Of a stretch of 64,000 nucleotides of DNA, positions 52,394-64,000 are shown in pieces. The position numbers and the translations under genes are program-made. Each line of letters opens with the position of its first letter. The first letter of the stretch is position 1. The notes under the pieces were generated by a model that saw only the letters and a program-made list of their open reading frames with translations, did not search any database and was not told the DNA's origin. The DNA is from Trissonchulus latispiculum (taxonomy: Eukaryota > Nematoda > Enoplea > Enoplida > Ironidae): contig JASAND010021336.1 of assembly GCA_030248195.1 (NCBI GenBank), positions 62,001-126,000 of the forward strand. Reading direction: 5' to 3'.

Positions 52394-55300
52394 AACTCAC
52401 GCCGTTCTGGGTATACTTAAGTAGTACGTGAAGTCCACCAGTTCTCTTCGTCGCCTTGTTACTGTGTACATGTTGATGGCAATATCTGCCTGTCCTTAAA
52501 AATTTCAACACAATTCTCTAATATAAAATCAATAGAAATTCCAATCTTTTCATCAGGTTATTTATGTGATAAAACGGATCTAGTTTGGTTAAGTTTTAGT
52601 TTACTTGTGGGAGTTTGTCGGATACAATCTAATCTCCCAGGTTCGTTTTCCCTCCGTTTTACTACAATATGAGCACACAGACAAGGGTAATATTCTCCAA
52701 CAGTCCTAGGTACTGTATTGCCAACCAGCTGGGAGAGCTCTGGTGAAATGACTCTCTTCTATTATCCACTTAACCTGACACTAACTGAGCACTGGTGAAA
52801 TGGCTCACCTATTCTTTACTGGGGAAAGTACTGGTTAAATGACTTCCCCAAGCCTGGTTTTCCAACCAAAATTCCTTAGGTGAAGTGAGCGCTGATGAAA
52901 TGACTCACTGAATTATCAATGTCTAGCTACACAATAATTTTAATGGTTACAGTTCGCTGTTTCAACAAGAGGCATCAATTTAAATTCAACAGTCACAAAT
53001 AATTCGTTAGGAATAGGCTCAAAGAAGGTTATAGTCAGCAGTCAAACTTATACCGATATTAACAACAGTTTTGAAGATACTAATTGTGCATACTGTAAAG
53101 ATACATACAAGCACACAGACGAACGATTATGGACATCGGGTGACAGGGAATTAACAACTAATTTTGCACAGGGATGTAAGCAATCAAAATACAGTTATGT
53201 CCGACTGAATTACATTAACCAATGTTGCATATAGATAATGATTAGCAGTTTGAAAGTTCTCACAACAGCCTCAAATCTAGGGAATTCCCGTTTTTATTCC
53301 GAACAGAAATCGGCACCTTACTTACTCACTTATCACAATTTATTCCCAATTGGCAATCGCCTGACAATTCTTTACCTTGGTGATCCGAGCACAGATGAGC
53401 AGTTCCAAACAGGGTTAAACACAGCTAATAGCAGGAGAAGCGACGATTTACAGGGTTGCTGAGTCGAGGGCAAACAGAGCTACGCAATATCCCAAACGGT
53501 TCGCGGCACCGCAAAGCCAACCAAGAAGCAATCAGATATGAGGCACAACTGGCCTATAGTATGGCAGACTAGGAACACTTGGTTCCAACAAGAAAACCAA
53601 CCGACCTTCTACTCGTCCAAAACCCAAGACTGCCGGGAAATTGGGGGAAGCCTGTCAGTCAAAACTTGGCTCCGCCTCTCGACTCTCCCAGGTGTGTGAC
53701 GTGCAAATTTGGATACTGTAGTCGGAAAAATCTTTGTGTTTCTTTTGATGTCAGACGATTGCTTTGTGTGAACGAAATTTATGTCACTTTTATGTGACAT
53801 AGTGGTTAGCCCAAGGGCTTTTGAGGTTCCAGCAAATTTCTAATTAATCCTGATTAACCCCGAAGATAACCTCTAAATTGCCAAATTACCCACATTAGAC
53901 GATTTGCTCAAGCATTAACCAAATATGAGTGAAGATCCTTTTTCCTTTCTTTGCAAAACGAGTCCTTACAAATTTCATGGACAAAGACTGGTCCAACTGA
54001 GCAAAACAAGTTACATAATCAACACAGAATACTAGAGCCAGGACACAGATACAGATTCCAGATAGTCAAACAGAAACAGCTCAATCCACTGCAATAACAA
54101 ACTCAAAACCAGGACCAGTGAGGCAGGTATGGTGACGGTGACAACGGCAACAAGCACATGCAAAATAACTATCTACAAGCAGTATGCTGCATTGGTCCAT
54201 AAATGTGGCATATTAATTCCCATAGTCCTGGAGATTGGTGGCCATACAAGGTATTGGAGAGTAGAGTAGAGTAGAGGTGACCGGTTACAGTCCACGTCGG
54301 TCAGAGCTCGTATGGTGAAAGGTTGAAATCAGGATTGGAGGTAGGATGGGAAGGTGATCGGTAATAGTCCGCCTCGATCAGAGCTTCCGGGGTGCCAAAA
54401 GATGTATTGGCCGGGGCATCGACAGCAGGTGAGTGGGCAGAGGGAACGTCAGCAGGAATGCAGTCAGGTAGATGGGTGATGCACAGTAGTCCCGGGTAGA
54501 GAAACGGTGATGAGTGGAGCTGACAGCGAGTGGAGCACGCGGTAGGTCAGCGGGCTCCCAAAGACAAAGAGTTAGATAGTTGCTGCTGACATCACGAACC
54601 AGGGAATCGAACCACGGGTCAACCAATCATCAAAATAATCGAACCACGGACCAACCAAAAAGAAAATACCACTGCTAGCAAAAGCGAACCTATAAGCGAA
54701 CACAAAAAATAAGCAACACAAATAAACAAGCTAAAGCACACGCGATTGACTCTTTGCAAATTCTACAGCTCCTTTTCTATATTATGTCAGTTACTACTAA
54801 ACCCAGGGCAAAAGTAAAATGGAGAATCAACGTGTGCAACCACAAGGAAAGCGTGGTGTGAGCGTGCGGTGCAAGAAAGGTGTAGTGTGAATACATTAAC
54901 TTGAAGCACTCATCAATTAGACTTATCAGGTTAGTATCCCGTTAACAGAGTTAGCCAAATTAGGGAAAGAATCCATGTGTGCGTGTATGAGGTGCAAGCA
55001 GGTCAATATTCAATCATCAAAAATTAAGCAAAAGAGAAAACAAGTGCTAGTTAAAACTTGGTTCAAGGTGGACGAAGGAATCCAAGCAGGTGCAGGGGTG
55101 GTAGCAGCCAATCTTCAAAACATATCAAGCTAAAAATATTACACACATAGCACGGGCCGGACAAGAACTACTAATCCCAAGTTTATTCGTGTTTATCTTC
55201 ATAATTAATTAAACTTAAGTTCTTTTAAATCAAGCTGATAAAAGTTCTAGCCTACAATCTTTCTCGTGCGCGTTGCTCTATATCAACCAAATGTCTAGGA

Positions 55301-57085
55301 AATTGTGTCCAACAGGATGCAATTAATAACATAACAATAAGCTAACATGAAACCATTAGTCAAAATTTTAGGACTGCCAAACTTTGTTTGGATTTGGAGT
55401 GCGAGTTCATCAATTAGTTTTGCTAGAGAAATGAAGATCCTTTCCTTACTGAAATTTAAGTTTACTGCTGTGCAATAATGTGTGCTATCTATATGCTAAA
55501 ATTGCCTTTTTCGACTGTTTTCTCTTTCGTTGTTCTCGCCAAAAATGCTCAAATTCTTGTTATTTCCTTATTTAGTTAATTAAGATCTATACTGTGGGCT
55601 GAGGTGAGCATAAAGGCTGAATGTTTCGGATCCGGCGTCGACAGGATCAGCTGGTTTACGTTTTTATACGTTCATGTTTAAGTTTACGCGTTTAGGCTCA
55701 AAGCATAGGTCACTTAACTACAGATAGACATTTGCTCACTGTTCGGTTAGAATTAACGTGTTCAAATAAAGCTGAACTTGGATATCACAACAGAAATACT
55801 GTACACAAGATATATAGATTAGTAGAACTGTTCCCCCCCCAAATGAGATCCTATGGAAGAATCAGAAGAAGAGAAAATATTAATAACAACTTAAGTATTG
55901 ATAATTTTACTGTATGTGATAGTTTTGATGAATAAACACCGTCACGGTTGCCTGGGTTTGACTTTGTCTCACTAGGCTTAGCAAATGTTTTCAGGTATTG
56001 AGTCGACACCTGAAGCTAAGGTGCCTGTTTGTAGTAGGATGGTGCCTCTTGTACTTGGATTGGGGATGCTACCATTTTTCTGGTAGAACCCCCATTTTGT
56101 ATCTACTCACCTACAACACAGTATTTGCCTTAAAGGTCAGCTTGAGTATAGGACACAGAAGGTGGAACTTCAATATGGTAACTTTATAGGACGATCTTTG
56201 AATTTTCACAAACTTTGTTTGCGCTTCTGCAAGGCAGGTGTAGGTTAGGTGGACTATAGCCACTTTGTCCTGAAGCCTTTCTCATAAACAGGAAATTATC
56301 ACCACCAAAGACATGGATACGATTATACAGTCTGCCGATTTATTCCGTTACAAAGCTAAACATATCTAAATATCTTGTCAGCAATCAGTACAATATGATT
56401 ATAATAATTGATTTTCAATGCTAACGATTCCTGTAGGTAGAGTGTGCATTTTCAACGATTGAGGTGGAGAAAAAATCATCCAATAGGCTGATTACGAAAT
56501 TATGAAATTTAGTTCTGACAGTAGAAACTTCAAAAAACCAATTCCCGTGTATTATTCACAGATTGCTATAGCTTGGTGAAAATGGATTTTTCAGCCCTAC
56601 TCCACTCGAGAATGGTGCATGTACAACCCTTACTCCTCTCAAACAATCTCGATGCTTTTGGGAATAAAATCACCATTTCATAAAATCACAAAATATTTGG
56701 TATAATTTCATGGCAACTGTTGGAAGTTTGCTAATCCAAAAAACGAAATAATTAGGACATTTTGCAATCTCGAAAACATTGTAACTCTGGTAGGGATAAT
56801 GCGTTTAAGGCCTTGGATATGAATGTCGAACCAAATGGATGATTGTGCAATTGAAGCGTGGGAAAGGCAGAAAAGCAATTGGAAATTTGGCATACCATGC
56901 TAGCAGATATAAGCAGATAGCCAGATACAGTGTTACACTTTTCCTGTCAATTATATGTGACTTTTGCGATGACAATTAGTAGTTGTATAAAAGAATACAA
57001 AACAACTAGGTAGTACGCTTACAACAATCTTTACATACAAGCAATAATAAAGCAAACTTTAGTCAATTCTTGACCTTTTTGGGCA
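52394..57085. other. Long stretch without a supported gene
   Basis: Upstream exons of the IR gene should lie here on the minus strand, but no ligand-binding-domain segment is recognisable. A weak spaced repeat GAGC(A/G)CTGGTGAAATGACTC occurs four times between 52735 and 52905. An SINE-like piece lies at about 54290-54625. A CCCCCCCC tract sits at about 55833, and TGAATAAACACCGTCACGG near 55930 may be an LTR-end relic. Short chance frames carry no motifs. Confidence 0.5.
54290..54625 (-). mobile_element. Possible SINE fragment
   Basis: A GGTTCGATTCCC B-box-like word (54602-54613, minus strand) and an AAGGTTGAAATCAGGATTGG tail (about 54319-54338) that matches the tail of the SINE at 21610-21806 (TTTGAAATCAGGATTGAAA). 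No good A box was found. Confidence 0.4.
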
Positions 57086-57686
57086 CTACTTGTTCTGTCT
57101 AGTTTTAGTTTTAAAACAAATATTTTCAAACAACAAAACGACTACCGCACTGAGAGCAGCCAAGCAGAAATAATAAAATAAATCAGAAAACATTTTTAAA
57201 CTAAAGGAGTGGGATTTTTCAAGACTAGGTTCAGATCTGCTGGTGATCAATGGCAAGAAGTATTTGTCATCAATCTTTTCAGCTGAATTTGTCTCAAGCA
57301 AGACAGAGATGGCTTGGTTCAGTAAATGGAGAAGTCTGCTGCTGTTTTTACTAACTACAAACGCTGCCAGTTGATGTGCCTGAAATTCTCCATCAACTAC
57401 AATCAAATTGTCATTCTCTCTGGCAATGCTAGCCGTCAGCGCTAAATAATTAGAATAAACGAGAGACGAGTCTTCGACCAGCAACTGTCGAACAATTGGA
57501 ACGACATCAGTGTTTGGCTCGGTAACCATCACCTTAAAAGAGTCGTGATATTTTACCCATTCCCAGTAAGCCACTAGTTCCTGTGAATAGTAATATCTGT
57601 CATAGATTTGATAATCAATACATTGGCTCCTTCTACTGTGTTTATAGACATCGGAAGTACAGGCAATCAGTGGTTTAAGAATGCCC
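57086..57686 (-). CDS. Ionotropic receptor (IR)-like 3' terminal exon, paralogue of the first
   Basis: The exon starts after an AG acceptor at 57687-57688 (GILKPLIAC) and runs to a stop at 57086. It aligns residue for residue with the 45549-46173 exon: YYYSQELVAYWEWV, SIAREN(D)NLIVVDGE, QAHQLAAFVVSKNS, LLNQAISVLLE, SHSFSLKMFSDLFYYFCLAALSAVVVLLFEN. These are the second half of the IR S2 ligand-binding lobe plus TM3, and a short tail. The splice position and phase match the paralogue. The TM1/pore exon that should lie upstream (higher coordinates) is not in the window; a MULE and another transposon occupy that side. It is therefore a partial gene here, one of a tandem IR pair on the same strand. 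Confidence 0.65.
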
Positions 57687-58235
57687 TAAATATTTAATTA
57701 CATATGGTGATGCCAACATGAATAAGTGCTCATTTAGGTAGTGTCGAAATTTTCCTGCATTTTAATTTATCACGTAATATGTAGTGTTGAACGTTGACTG
57801 CATTTTAATTAGTCAATTAATTAATATGTACCTGAAAATGGACTGTAATTGGACAGATTTTGTTTTCATGCTCACTGTAACGGATTAAGGTGACGCATGG
57901 TCAACCTTTCCGTTGCTGGCGGTTGTAGCTAGGCTAACTACCCGTCAGGCTTAGCATAACATCATCACTGGTGGGCTGGGTATATTTTGCAAGTCACGTA
58001 GTTCCCCCAACGTGTACGTTTGGGATTGGGTGGGTTCCCTCCCTTGGTATACTGGGAGCTGCGTGATTGGCGGAAACTTTCACTTGGGGGCGCTCGTGGG
58101 AGGGTCCAACCCAACACTCGCTTCCCCCCTTCAGTTCTAGTGTTTTTCTATCTTTACGTGCGTGTGCTATTTTATCAATCTCTGTCCCCCCTATTCGCTA
58201 TGTTTACTGCCCTTTGGGTTGATTCCCACTTCCCA

Positions 58236-59563
58236 ACCTGTCCCATTTCCCAACCTTACAGCTTCACTTCCCAACTTAAGGGGGGGGGGTCGCTTTTTGG
58301 CCGATTTTTCGACCATCTCCGATTTTGCTCATTTTCACATATTTTGTAGTCCTAATGGGTCCCCAAAACAAGACAGGTGCGTTTTGCGTAATATTGCATC
58401 AATCGTTCTGTAGGGGCCTTCAAAGGTTACTTCGACATGTGTTAAACATAGGAAAATGAAAAAGTTAGGTTACAAAGTTTGTGGCAGAAAAATTTTTCGC
58501 TGTATGCAAGATACAGCGCTGCAACCTTGTTGTACATGTTAAGGACATATCAGAGAGTGCAAATAACCCTTCTGGAACAATTCTGTTGAGTGTCGGATTT
58601 TTGGCGACTTTTCAAAGTCAAAATTTCGGAAAATTGGTGCTTTTTGTACTACGAAAAACAGGACCAGCAAAACATATTCGCCACTCCTGCACGATTGACA
58701 AAAGCTACAGAAATCGCTTATAGATAGTTGCACTCTACGCATACACAGAATTCTTATGACAGTAGTTGCCAATTTCTATCGTTTTTAGTGCTCTCAAAAA
58801 ACTTGCCACGAAATGGGCTAATTTTGCCAAAAATCATCATTTTGCACAATTTTCACGTTTTTGTAATAATTTCTTACTCGTTACCCACTCGAAAGTCACC
58901 AAAATTGGCATATAAAACTCTCAATGCCTGCCTGACATTAAGGTAAAGGCAAATTCTTAAAGGTAGAACTTTTCTGTCGCGTCGGCTCCTTTGATCTCTT
59001 CTAGGTCACAAAAAGTCAATTTTTGAAATTTCCAAAATATAGACAAATTGGGTATCATTCGATAGCTACTGATGAGCTGAACAACTTTTCTAATAGAACT
59101 ATGTGTCTGAAATGTAGTAATCTGAAAGTTAGAGTAAGTTAAAGTTGGAGGGCACAGTTAGCTGAAAAAGGCTCAGTTCACAATTGATGAATGTACTGTG
59201 AACGACTGGATGGATATTCTGGAGTCGTTTTAGCATCAAAATATTAGCCAACCCACAGAATTAAATTGCCATGTTAGTTGACCAAAATTTCGCTACCGTT
59301 CTGTCTCAACATGACTTTGGAGGGCAAATCGCAGTGATTTTCAAGTTTTCCAACTTTATAGCTGAATATCTCTGTCACTGTTTAGTTTCGAATTCTAATG
59401 TTTTGTCTTGTTTTCGAGAACATATGTACCTATATTGTGTATGAAAATGAGCGAAATCCGTGACTATCGATTTTGACCCAAAGCGACCCCCCCCTTAACA
59501 GTCTTACTTCCCAACCTTACAGTCTCACTTCCCAAACTTACAGTCTCACTTCCCAACCAATCT
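58236..59563. repeat. CTTCCCAACCTTACAGTCTCA repeat blocks, left side
   Basis: Two blocks of the roughly 20-base unit (58236-58279 and 59494-59563), each next to a CCCCCCC/GGGGGGG run (58283 and 59487). They are inverted copies of the array at 62121-62265. Confidence 0.8.
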
Positions 59564-59873
59564 TGTAATGCCCGAAACTACAGTAATCTGACCCCGTAAG
59601 TAAAAGTAAAATTGATTTTCAGATGACGTGCATAGATTCTGAGGTCACGTGTTACATTAATCTAACCAATGAAATAGCTTACTGAATATAAGTACACTTT
59701 ACTGCATATCAATGCAGCACACTAATAAGGCTGTGTCACTTACAGTTAGAGTTATGGCCCAGTTTGGCCGTGTTGATTTCGGAGTTTCCTCTAAGGGTAA
59801 ACCCTAGTTTTTCGATGCAGTGTTGCAAATCCAAACACTGTTTTCTTTTTCACTAAAGCCAAAGTAAGGAACG

Positions 59874-61706
59874 ATGCAACTATTTATAATTGTGGAACTT
59901 GCGTCAGTCTCAAACGACAACAATGCGGTGCCATCTGTGTCGATTCAAAATTACTCATATCTGACTGATCCGGAAAACTCCAAAAATCCTTATTTCTGCC
60001 AAGGGATGCCTCTCGCCGAGTTTAAAGCATGGCAGGCACAATTGTCGGCCAAATCTGCTGTTCAGAGTTCCGGGAAGCGCCCACACTCTGTCTACGAAAA
60101 AACCGTTGCCAAGGTACGAAATTTCCAAATCAAGACATTTTATGTAGTTTGTACGATTCCGTTTGTATTTCTGCAATCTCTAGGCCAAAAAAGTCTGCAA
60201 TCTCCAGGCTCCAGGCAAAAACTTTCAAAGAATACCAAAATGGCGCTCTGGGTCGATTTTTACAGATGATCAAAAATGGAGCAATCGAGGATTTTGACTA
60301 TTTGCTGTTTTTAGTAAAGTCTTGTTAACACCGATTTTTTCAAATGGCCCATGCAAAGATTTTATGTGTTAATTTTTAGTATGTAATAAATAATAATATG
60401 TTTTATGTAATATATGTTGAACGTGTGGGAATGAATATGTTGCATGGAACCAATGAAAACTGGTCTAACAGTCTATTTTCTAACTACTTTGGGCCTTTTG
60501 GTGGCACCCATGTATAATAAATCGGGATCGTGGAACAGAACGAGTATATTGCCAAAACGGATCTATTGCGCTTTCCTCCCAGCCCTAACTTTTGATTTCT
60601 TTGACCAATACCTTTGAAATTTTGTATGGGTGCAAAACATTGTTTGATGAAAACTTGCATTTTTTGTCCGCTTTTCATTTTCCGTGCTTTTTATTTTTCG
60701 TTTATTTTAGGTTTTGGCTGATCACGCTGCTTATCCTGTTTTGCGATCTCAAATTGAAGATGCTCTACCTTCCTACAAAAAACTGAAGTCCGCCCTGTAT
60801 CGAAGCTACAGCTCCAAATATCCAGTGATTCCTAGCATCGACTACATTCCTCCTGAAATAAAAACTACCCATCGTGGGAAAACTGCTATGCATCCCGATG
60901 ATCCATATTTCCGTGAGTCATTTCTGATCCTCCAGCAAGCTGATCCTCCTTTTCTGGTGATGTGTTCGACGGCTGATCTTGAAACGCTTCATATCTCAAA
61001 TCAGTGGATATCTGATGGCACTTTGCAGTTCACGCCTGCAGATTTTCCTTTTGCTCAAATTTACATTATATATGGAATTAGAAATGGTGAGTGTTTGCCT
61101 GCAGTTTATGCCCTTACTCCTGATCGACGGGAAACTACGTATGTTCAATTATTTCAACTGATCCGGGATCGATTGGTCCTTACGTTTGGATCTGTGGGGG
61201 CCGTGTCCCATGGAAGCATCTTAATCGACTTTTAACGGGCATCTATTAATGCGTTTCGGACAGTGTTTGGCCAAGTCAACGTCAGAGCTTGTCTTTTCCA
61301 CTTTTGCCAGGCCATCCAAAGAAATGTCCAATCAAACGGACCTGCTTTGGTTTATGAACAGTCGGCAGCTAATGGATTTGACGCGCCACAGTACGCAATG
61401 GTGAAACAGTGGATTAGACGCTTAGTGTCTTTGTCCTTACTGCAGCCTGATTTTGTTCTGCCAGTTTGGAACCGTTTTGGAACCGTTTCCAACCCTCCCA
61501 TCACGGGAAATGCAGTGGTTGATGGAAATATGGCTAATTTTGCTGCATATTTTCATCAAACCTGGCTTTCACCTGCTAAGCTTAGCTTATTCAACCACTG
61601 GGATAATAACAGTTGTCGAACAACAAATCATGCTGAAGGGGCAATAACAAAGCTCTCCGCTCTAAATTCAGCCATCCCCACCCTCGTCTTTCTGTATTGC
61701 TCGTGA
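59874..61706 (+). pseudogene. MULE transposase, one intron, one nonsense codon
   Basis: Exon 1 (59874-60113) ends at a GTACGA donor. Exon 2 starts at 60711 after TTTTATTTTAG, in phase 0, so the joined frame is continuous. The catalytic domain begins with ISDGTLQFTP (first Asp, about 61009), then QIYIIYGIRNGECLPAVYAL, then LIDF with the second Asp just before an in-frame TAA at 61233-61235. The same frame continues with VNVRACLFHFCQAI (the conserved C-LFHF-Q block) and NHAEG with the catalytic Glu (about 61629). A degraded FLYWCH-type zinc finger may precede exon 1 (59757-59930, frames shifted). The C-terminal end after 61680 is shifted or lost. Transposase cuts and re-inserts the element. Confidence 0.85.
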
Positions 61707-62120
61707 CCCTCCAGGAAGTCCGCCATGCCACCCAAACTAGAATCCGCCAGTTGCAAAATGGAGATCCTACAGAATCCAGATCCGAAATCAAAGATATGTG
61801 GACAGTGATAATAACATAACAATGCGAAGCATACATTTTCCCAAAGAATTGCTCTTATTCAACCCCAGGAAGCCTATGCGCAAATGGCTGATAATGAAAT
61901 CATTGCTTTTTTAGATTTTGTGCAACATTTGATTTAATTTGTTTCATATTTCTGTCAATAATTCGAAAAGTAAAAAATTTGTTACCGTTTAGTACATAAA
62001 ATAGTAATGTTGTCTTCATATTCAGTGAATTTGTCGAATTAATGTAACACGTGACCTCAGTAATTGCTGTTTTGTTTTAAATTACAGTTTCAGGTTACTG
62101 TAGTTAGGTGTACTGCATAA

Positions 62121-62265
62121 GTGGTTGGGAAGTGAGATTGTAAGGTTGGGAAGTGAGACTGCTTGGTTGGGAAGTGAGACTGCTAGGTTGGGAAGTGAGA
62201 CTGTAAGGTTGGGAAGTGAGACAAAAGGTTGGGAAGTGAGACTGCTTTGGTTGGGAAGTGAGAAA
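62121..62265. repeat. GGTTGGGAAGTGAGACTG array, right side
   Basis: Seven tandem units of about 19-21 bases, (A)GGTTGGGAAGTGAGACTG(C/T). They are the inverted counterpart of the left blocks in the same MULE. Subterminal repeats of this sort are often transposase binding sites. Confidence 0.9.
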
Positions 62266-62376
62266 GTGAGGCAATCGCCCTTTGTATATTGTGGATTTGT
62301 GTACCTCTCCCCAGGAGCTACTAGCACGTTGGTGAGTCCCCCAAATATTGTAAGTCTATTGTTTGTGTGTTCGTTT

Positions 62377-64000
62377 GGGCCTTTTCGCGAACGGGTAGAG
62401 TAGAGTAGAGTAGAGTAGAGTTAAAATTAACTCTTTTAACCCTTTTCATGAATGCGCAGGGTTAAATTTAACTCTGTCTGTTTTTAACTCTTTTAACTCT
62501 GCAGGGTTAAAAATCAGTGAGTTAAAAGAGTTAAAACTGGCAGAGTTAAAATTAACTCTGTGCATTCGCGAAAAGAGTTAAAAGAGTTAAACTGGGAGAG
62601 TTAAAATTAACTCTCTGCATACGTGAAAAGAGTTAAAACGATTATAATTTTTGCTTACGCAATGTCCAGGTTTTCACCATTTGAGAATTTTAAAAACTTC
62701 CCAACGTTTGGAAAATTTTAAATAAAATAAGACAACATATTTACGCATTTCATTAATAGACATTTATTACATCTTCCGTGTAGCGTCATCCTGTATTAGG
62801 GTAATCCGGGCGTATCCCTGTGTGTAATTTGCAGTTTTTAACCGATTTTGCTGAAATTTAGCATATCTCAGCAAATTATTGAGCAATCTGCAGCAAAGTT
62901 TTAAAGTTTAAGCTTTTAAAGGGTTAACAACATTGGTAAAACTACAACTCAAGAGGAACCAACCAAAGATTTTGCTATTTTCGTGAAAAGTTGTATAGGT
63001 ACATTTATTCAGAGTTCGCTGAAAACTAATCTGAAGACTGTGTTTCTGTCCAGGTTTTCGTTGTTTCTATTGCCAGCTTGCAGTTTGCCTACAATGAAGT
63101 GCTAATGAATAGTTGAGCCGAAAAACAGGCATCATGTTCGTTTGCTGAGATCACGACAGAGCCCCAAAAACCTTTGTACATGTTTTCAGCAAAATCGTAT
63201 TCTCTTGGTTTTCCTGAAAACTTCAGCAATTTCAACTAAACTTTAATACTAAAACAAATAGGTGCAGCAAAATTAAATAGAAAAATGTTTGTTTATTAAA
63301 ATTTAATAGAGGTTTCAAATTTGAATTGAAATGGTTGCCCTTAGAATCGCAGTTGGGATAACAATTGATCCTATGCTGTAATTCTAATGAACATAATCAG
63401 TTGCAGCTAAGTTCGCATATTGGCCCGTTGATTCGGCTTTTCATGTTGTCAGCTCTCATACATACTTCAAATTTGCATTTATAGGCGCTGTTAAATAACT
63501 TACAAATAATAATTTAGAGCCTATTTATAATGATAATTATTTTAATTTTATTAATTTTATTTAATTATTATTTCTAAAAATGCAGCATGTTTAAAACATT
63601 TTGTTAGATCTATTTTTATTTTATTAAGTTAAGTAGCCTATTTCGTTACTTTAGCGTAATTAATTCATCAGAATGTTGGCAAATGCTTAAGTAATTTTGA
63701 AGCATTATGAACCATCCAATGAAACTATGTGTTGCACTTTCATTGGCTGGATTATCTTGTCATTTTTAAAGCTTTATTACGCGCGCAAAATGTGGCAATA
63801 ACAATGTAAAGGATAGAAGATTTTAACTCGTTTAACCCGCGTGCTGAGACGCGGGTTAAAATTCAATGTAAAATGTCGTGAGCGAGTTAAAAGAGTTAAA
63901 TTTAACCCATTCATGAAAAGGGTAGAGTTAAATTTAACTCTGCAGGTTTTTAACTCCACGTGTCATTCACGAAAAGAGTAGAGATAAAAGAGTTAATTTT
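62377..64000. mobile_element. GGGCC-ended element rich in GAGTTAAAA words, cut by the window end
   Basis: It begins GGGCCTTTTCGCGAACGGGTAGAG, matching the termini of the TTA-flanked MITE at 39702-39861, and continues with (GTAGA)n and inverted GAGTTAAAA/TTTTAACTC words to about 62640. Related inverted words return at 63810-64000, which is therefore close to its right end. The 1.1-kb interior is AT-rich with no gene. It is probably a larger PIF/Harbinger-like non-autonomous element; the right terminus is outside the window. Confidence 0.65.

Larger units (their letters stand above)
58009..62331 (+). mobile_element. MULE (Mutator-like) DNA transposon
   Basis: Contains a MULE transposase gene and inverted subterminal arrays of a TTGGGAAGTGAGACTG-type unit (58236-58279 and 59494-59563 in one orientation, 62121-62265 in the other). 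Candidate ends are AACGTG… near 58009 and …CACGTT near 62330, flanked by an imperfect 11-base repeat GTAGTTCCCCC/GTGAGTCCCCC (9 of 11 match). MULE target duplications are normally 8-10 bp. The ends are less certain than the identity. Confidence 0.7.

Noticed and set aside
62082..62403. Repetitive protein with SLPNLTVSLPNL units
   Set aside because: It is a translation of the GGTTGGGAAGTGAG subterminal array of the MULE on either strand, not a gene.

Overview
This is eukaryotic, AT-rich nuclear DNA made almost entirely of transposable elements. The only host gene traces are two minus-strand exon sets that look like protostome ionotropic chemosensory receptors (IRs). IR-type sequences, a Polinton/Maverick, a Gypsy element carrying an envelope gene, and tRNA-derived SINEs together suggest an arthropod, possibly a crustacean. 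The species cannot be read from the sequence. There is no bacterial gene layout, ribosomal RNA or CRISPR array.

Layout. (1) About 0.76-15.4 kb is a decayed Polinton/Maverick, a virus-like DNA transposon. It carries an adenovirus-type protease, double-jelly-roll major capsid, pX-like minor protein, penton, retroviral-type integrase, packaging ATPase, protein-primed DNA polymerase B and several uncharacterised small proteins. Most core genes hold frameshifts, stops or a deletion. Two hAT-type non-autonomous elements have inserted. One (7029-8237, 8-bp target duplication) splits a gene whose two halves are exactly in frame once it is discounted. (2) 17.37-24.37 kb is a nest: a CACTG-ended element with subterminal repeats contains a fold-back element (18709-21576), which contains a hAT element (19228-20340). 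A SINE and a second hAT (22112-23382) lie beside the fold-back. (3) 24.4-28.2 kb holds a small palindromic element, direct-repeat pairs and a broken minus-strand Gypsy integrase. (4) 28201-40782 is a nearly complete 12.6-kb Gypsy/Ty3 element with both LTRs, PBS, polypurine tract and CTTG target duplication. Its order is unusual: gag, envelope glycoprotein, protease-RT-RNase H-integrase, then a large cysteine-rich 3' gene that runs into the 3' LTR. Two small elements are inserted in it with clean duplications (CAG and TTA). (5) 41241-45298 is a pol-less LTR element with nested palindromic insertions.

(6) 45549-52393 reads as an IR gene on the minus strand: a TM1/pore exon near 52.1-52.4 kb and a ligand-binding/TM3 exon at 45.5-46.2 kb. 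The roughly 6-kb intervening sequence holds a SINE, an LTR-like promoter plus PBS, and an intact 439-codon zinc-knuckle ORF. A paralogous terminal IR exon lies at 57086-57686. (7) 58.0-62.3 kb is a MULE (Mutator-like) transposon whose transposase has one intron and one nonsense codon, with arrays of a 20-bp repeat. (8) From 62377 to the end is a GGGCC-ended, GAGTTAAAA-rich element cut by the window edge.

Most genes here serve element replication, packaging and integration, and nearly all are damaged. The best candidates for something undescribed are the Gypsy with the envelope ahead of pol and its extra 3' gene, and the zinc-knuckle ORF in the IR intron. No database search was possible; family names rest on motifs, gene order and recalled family features.
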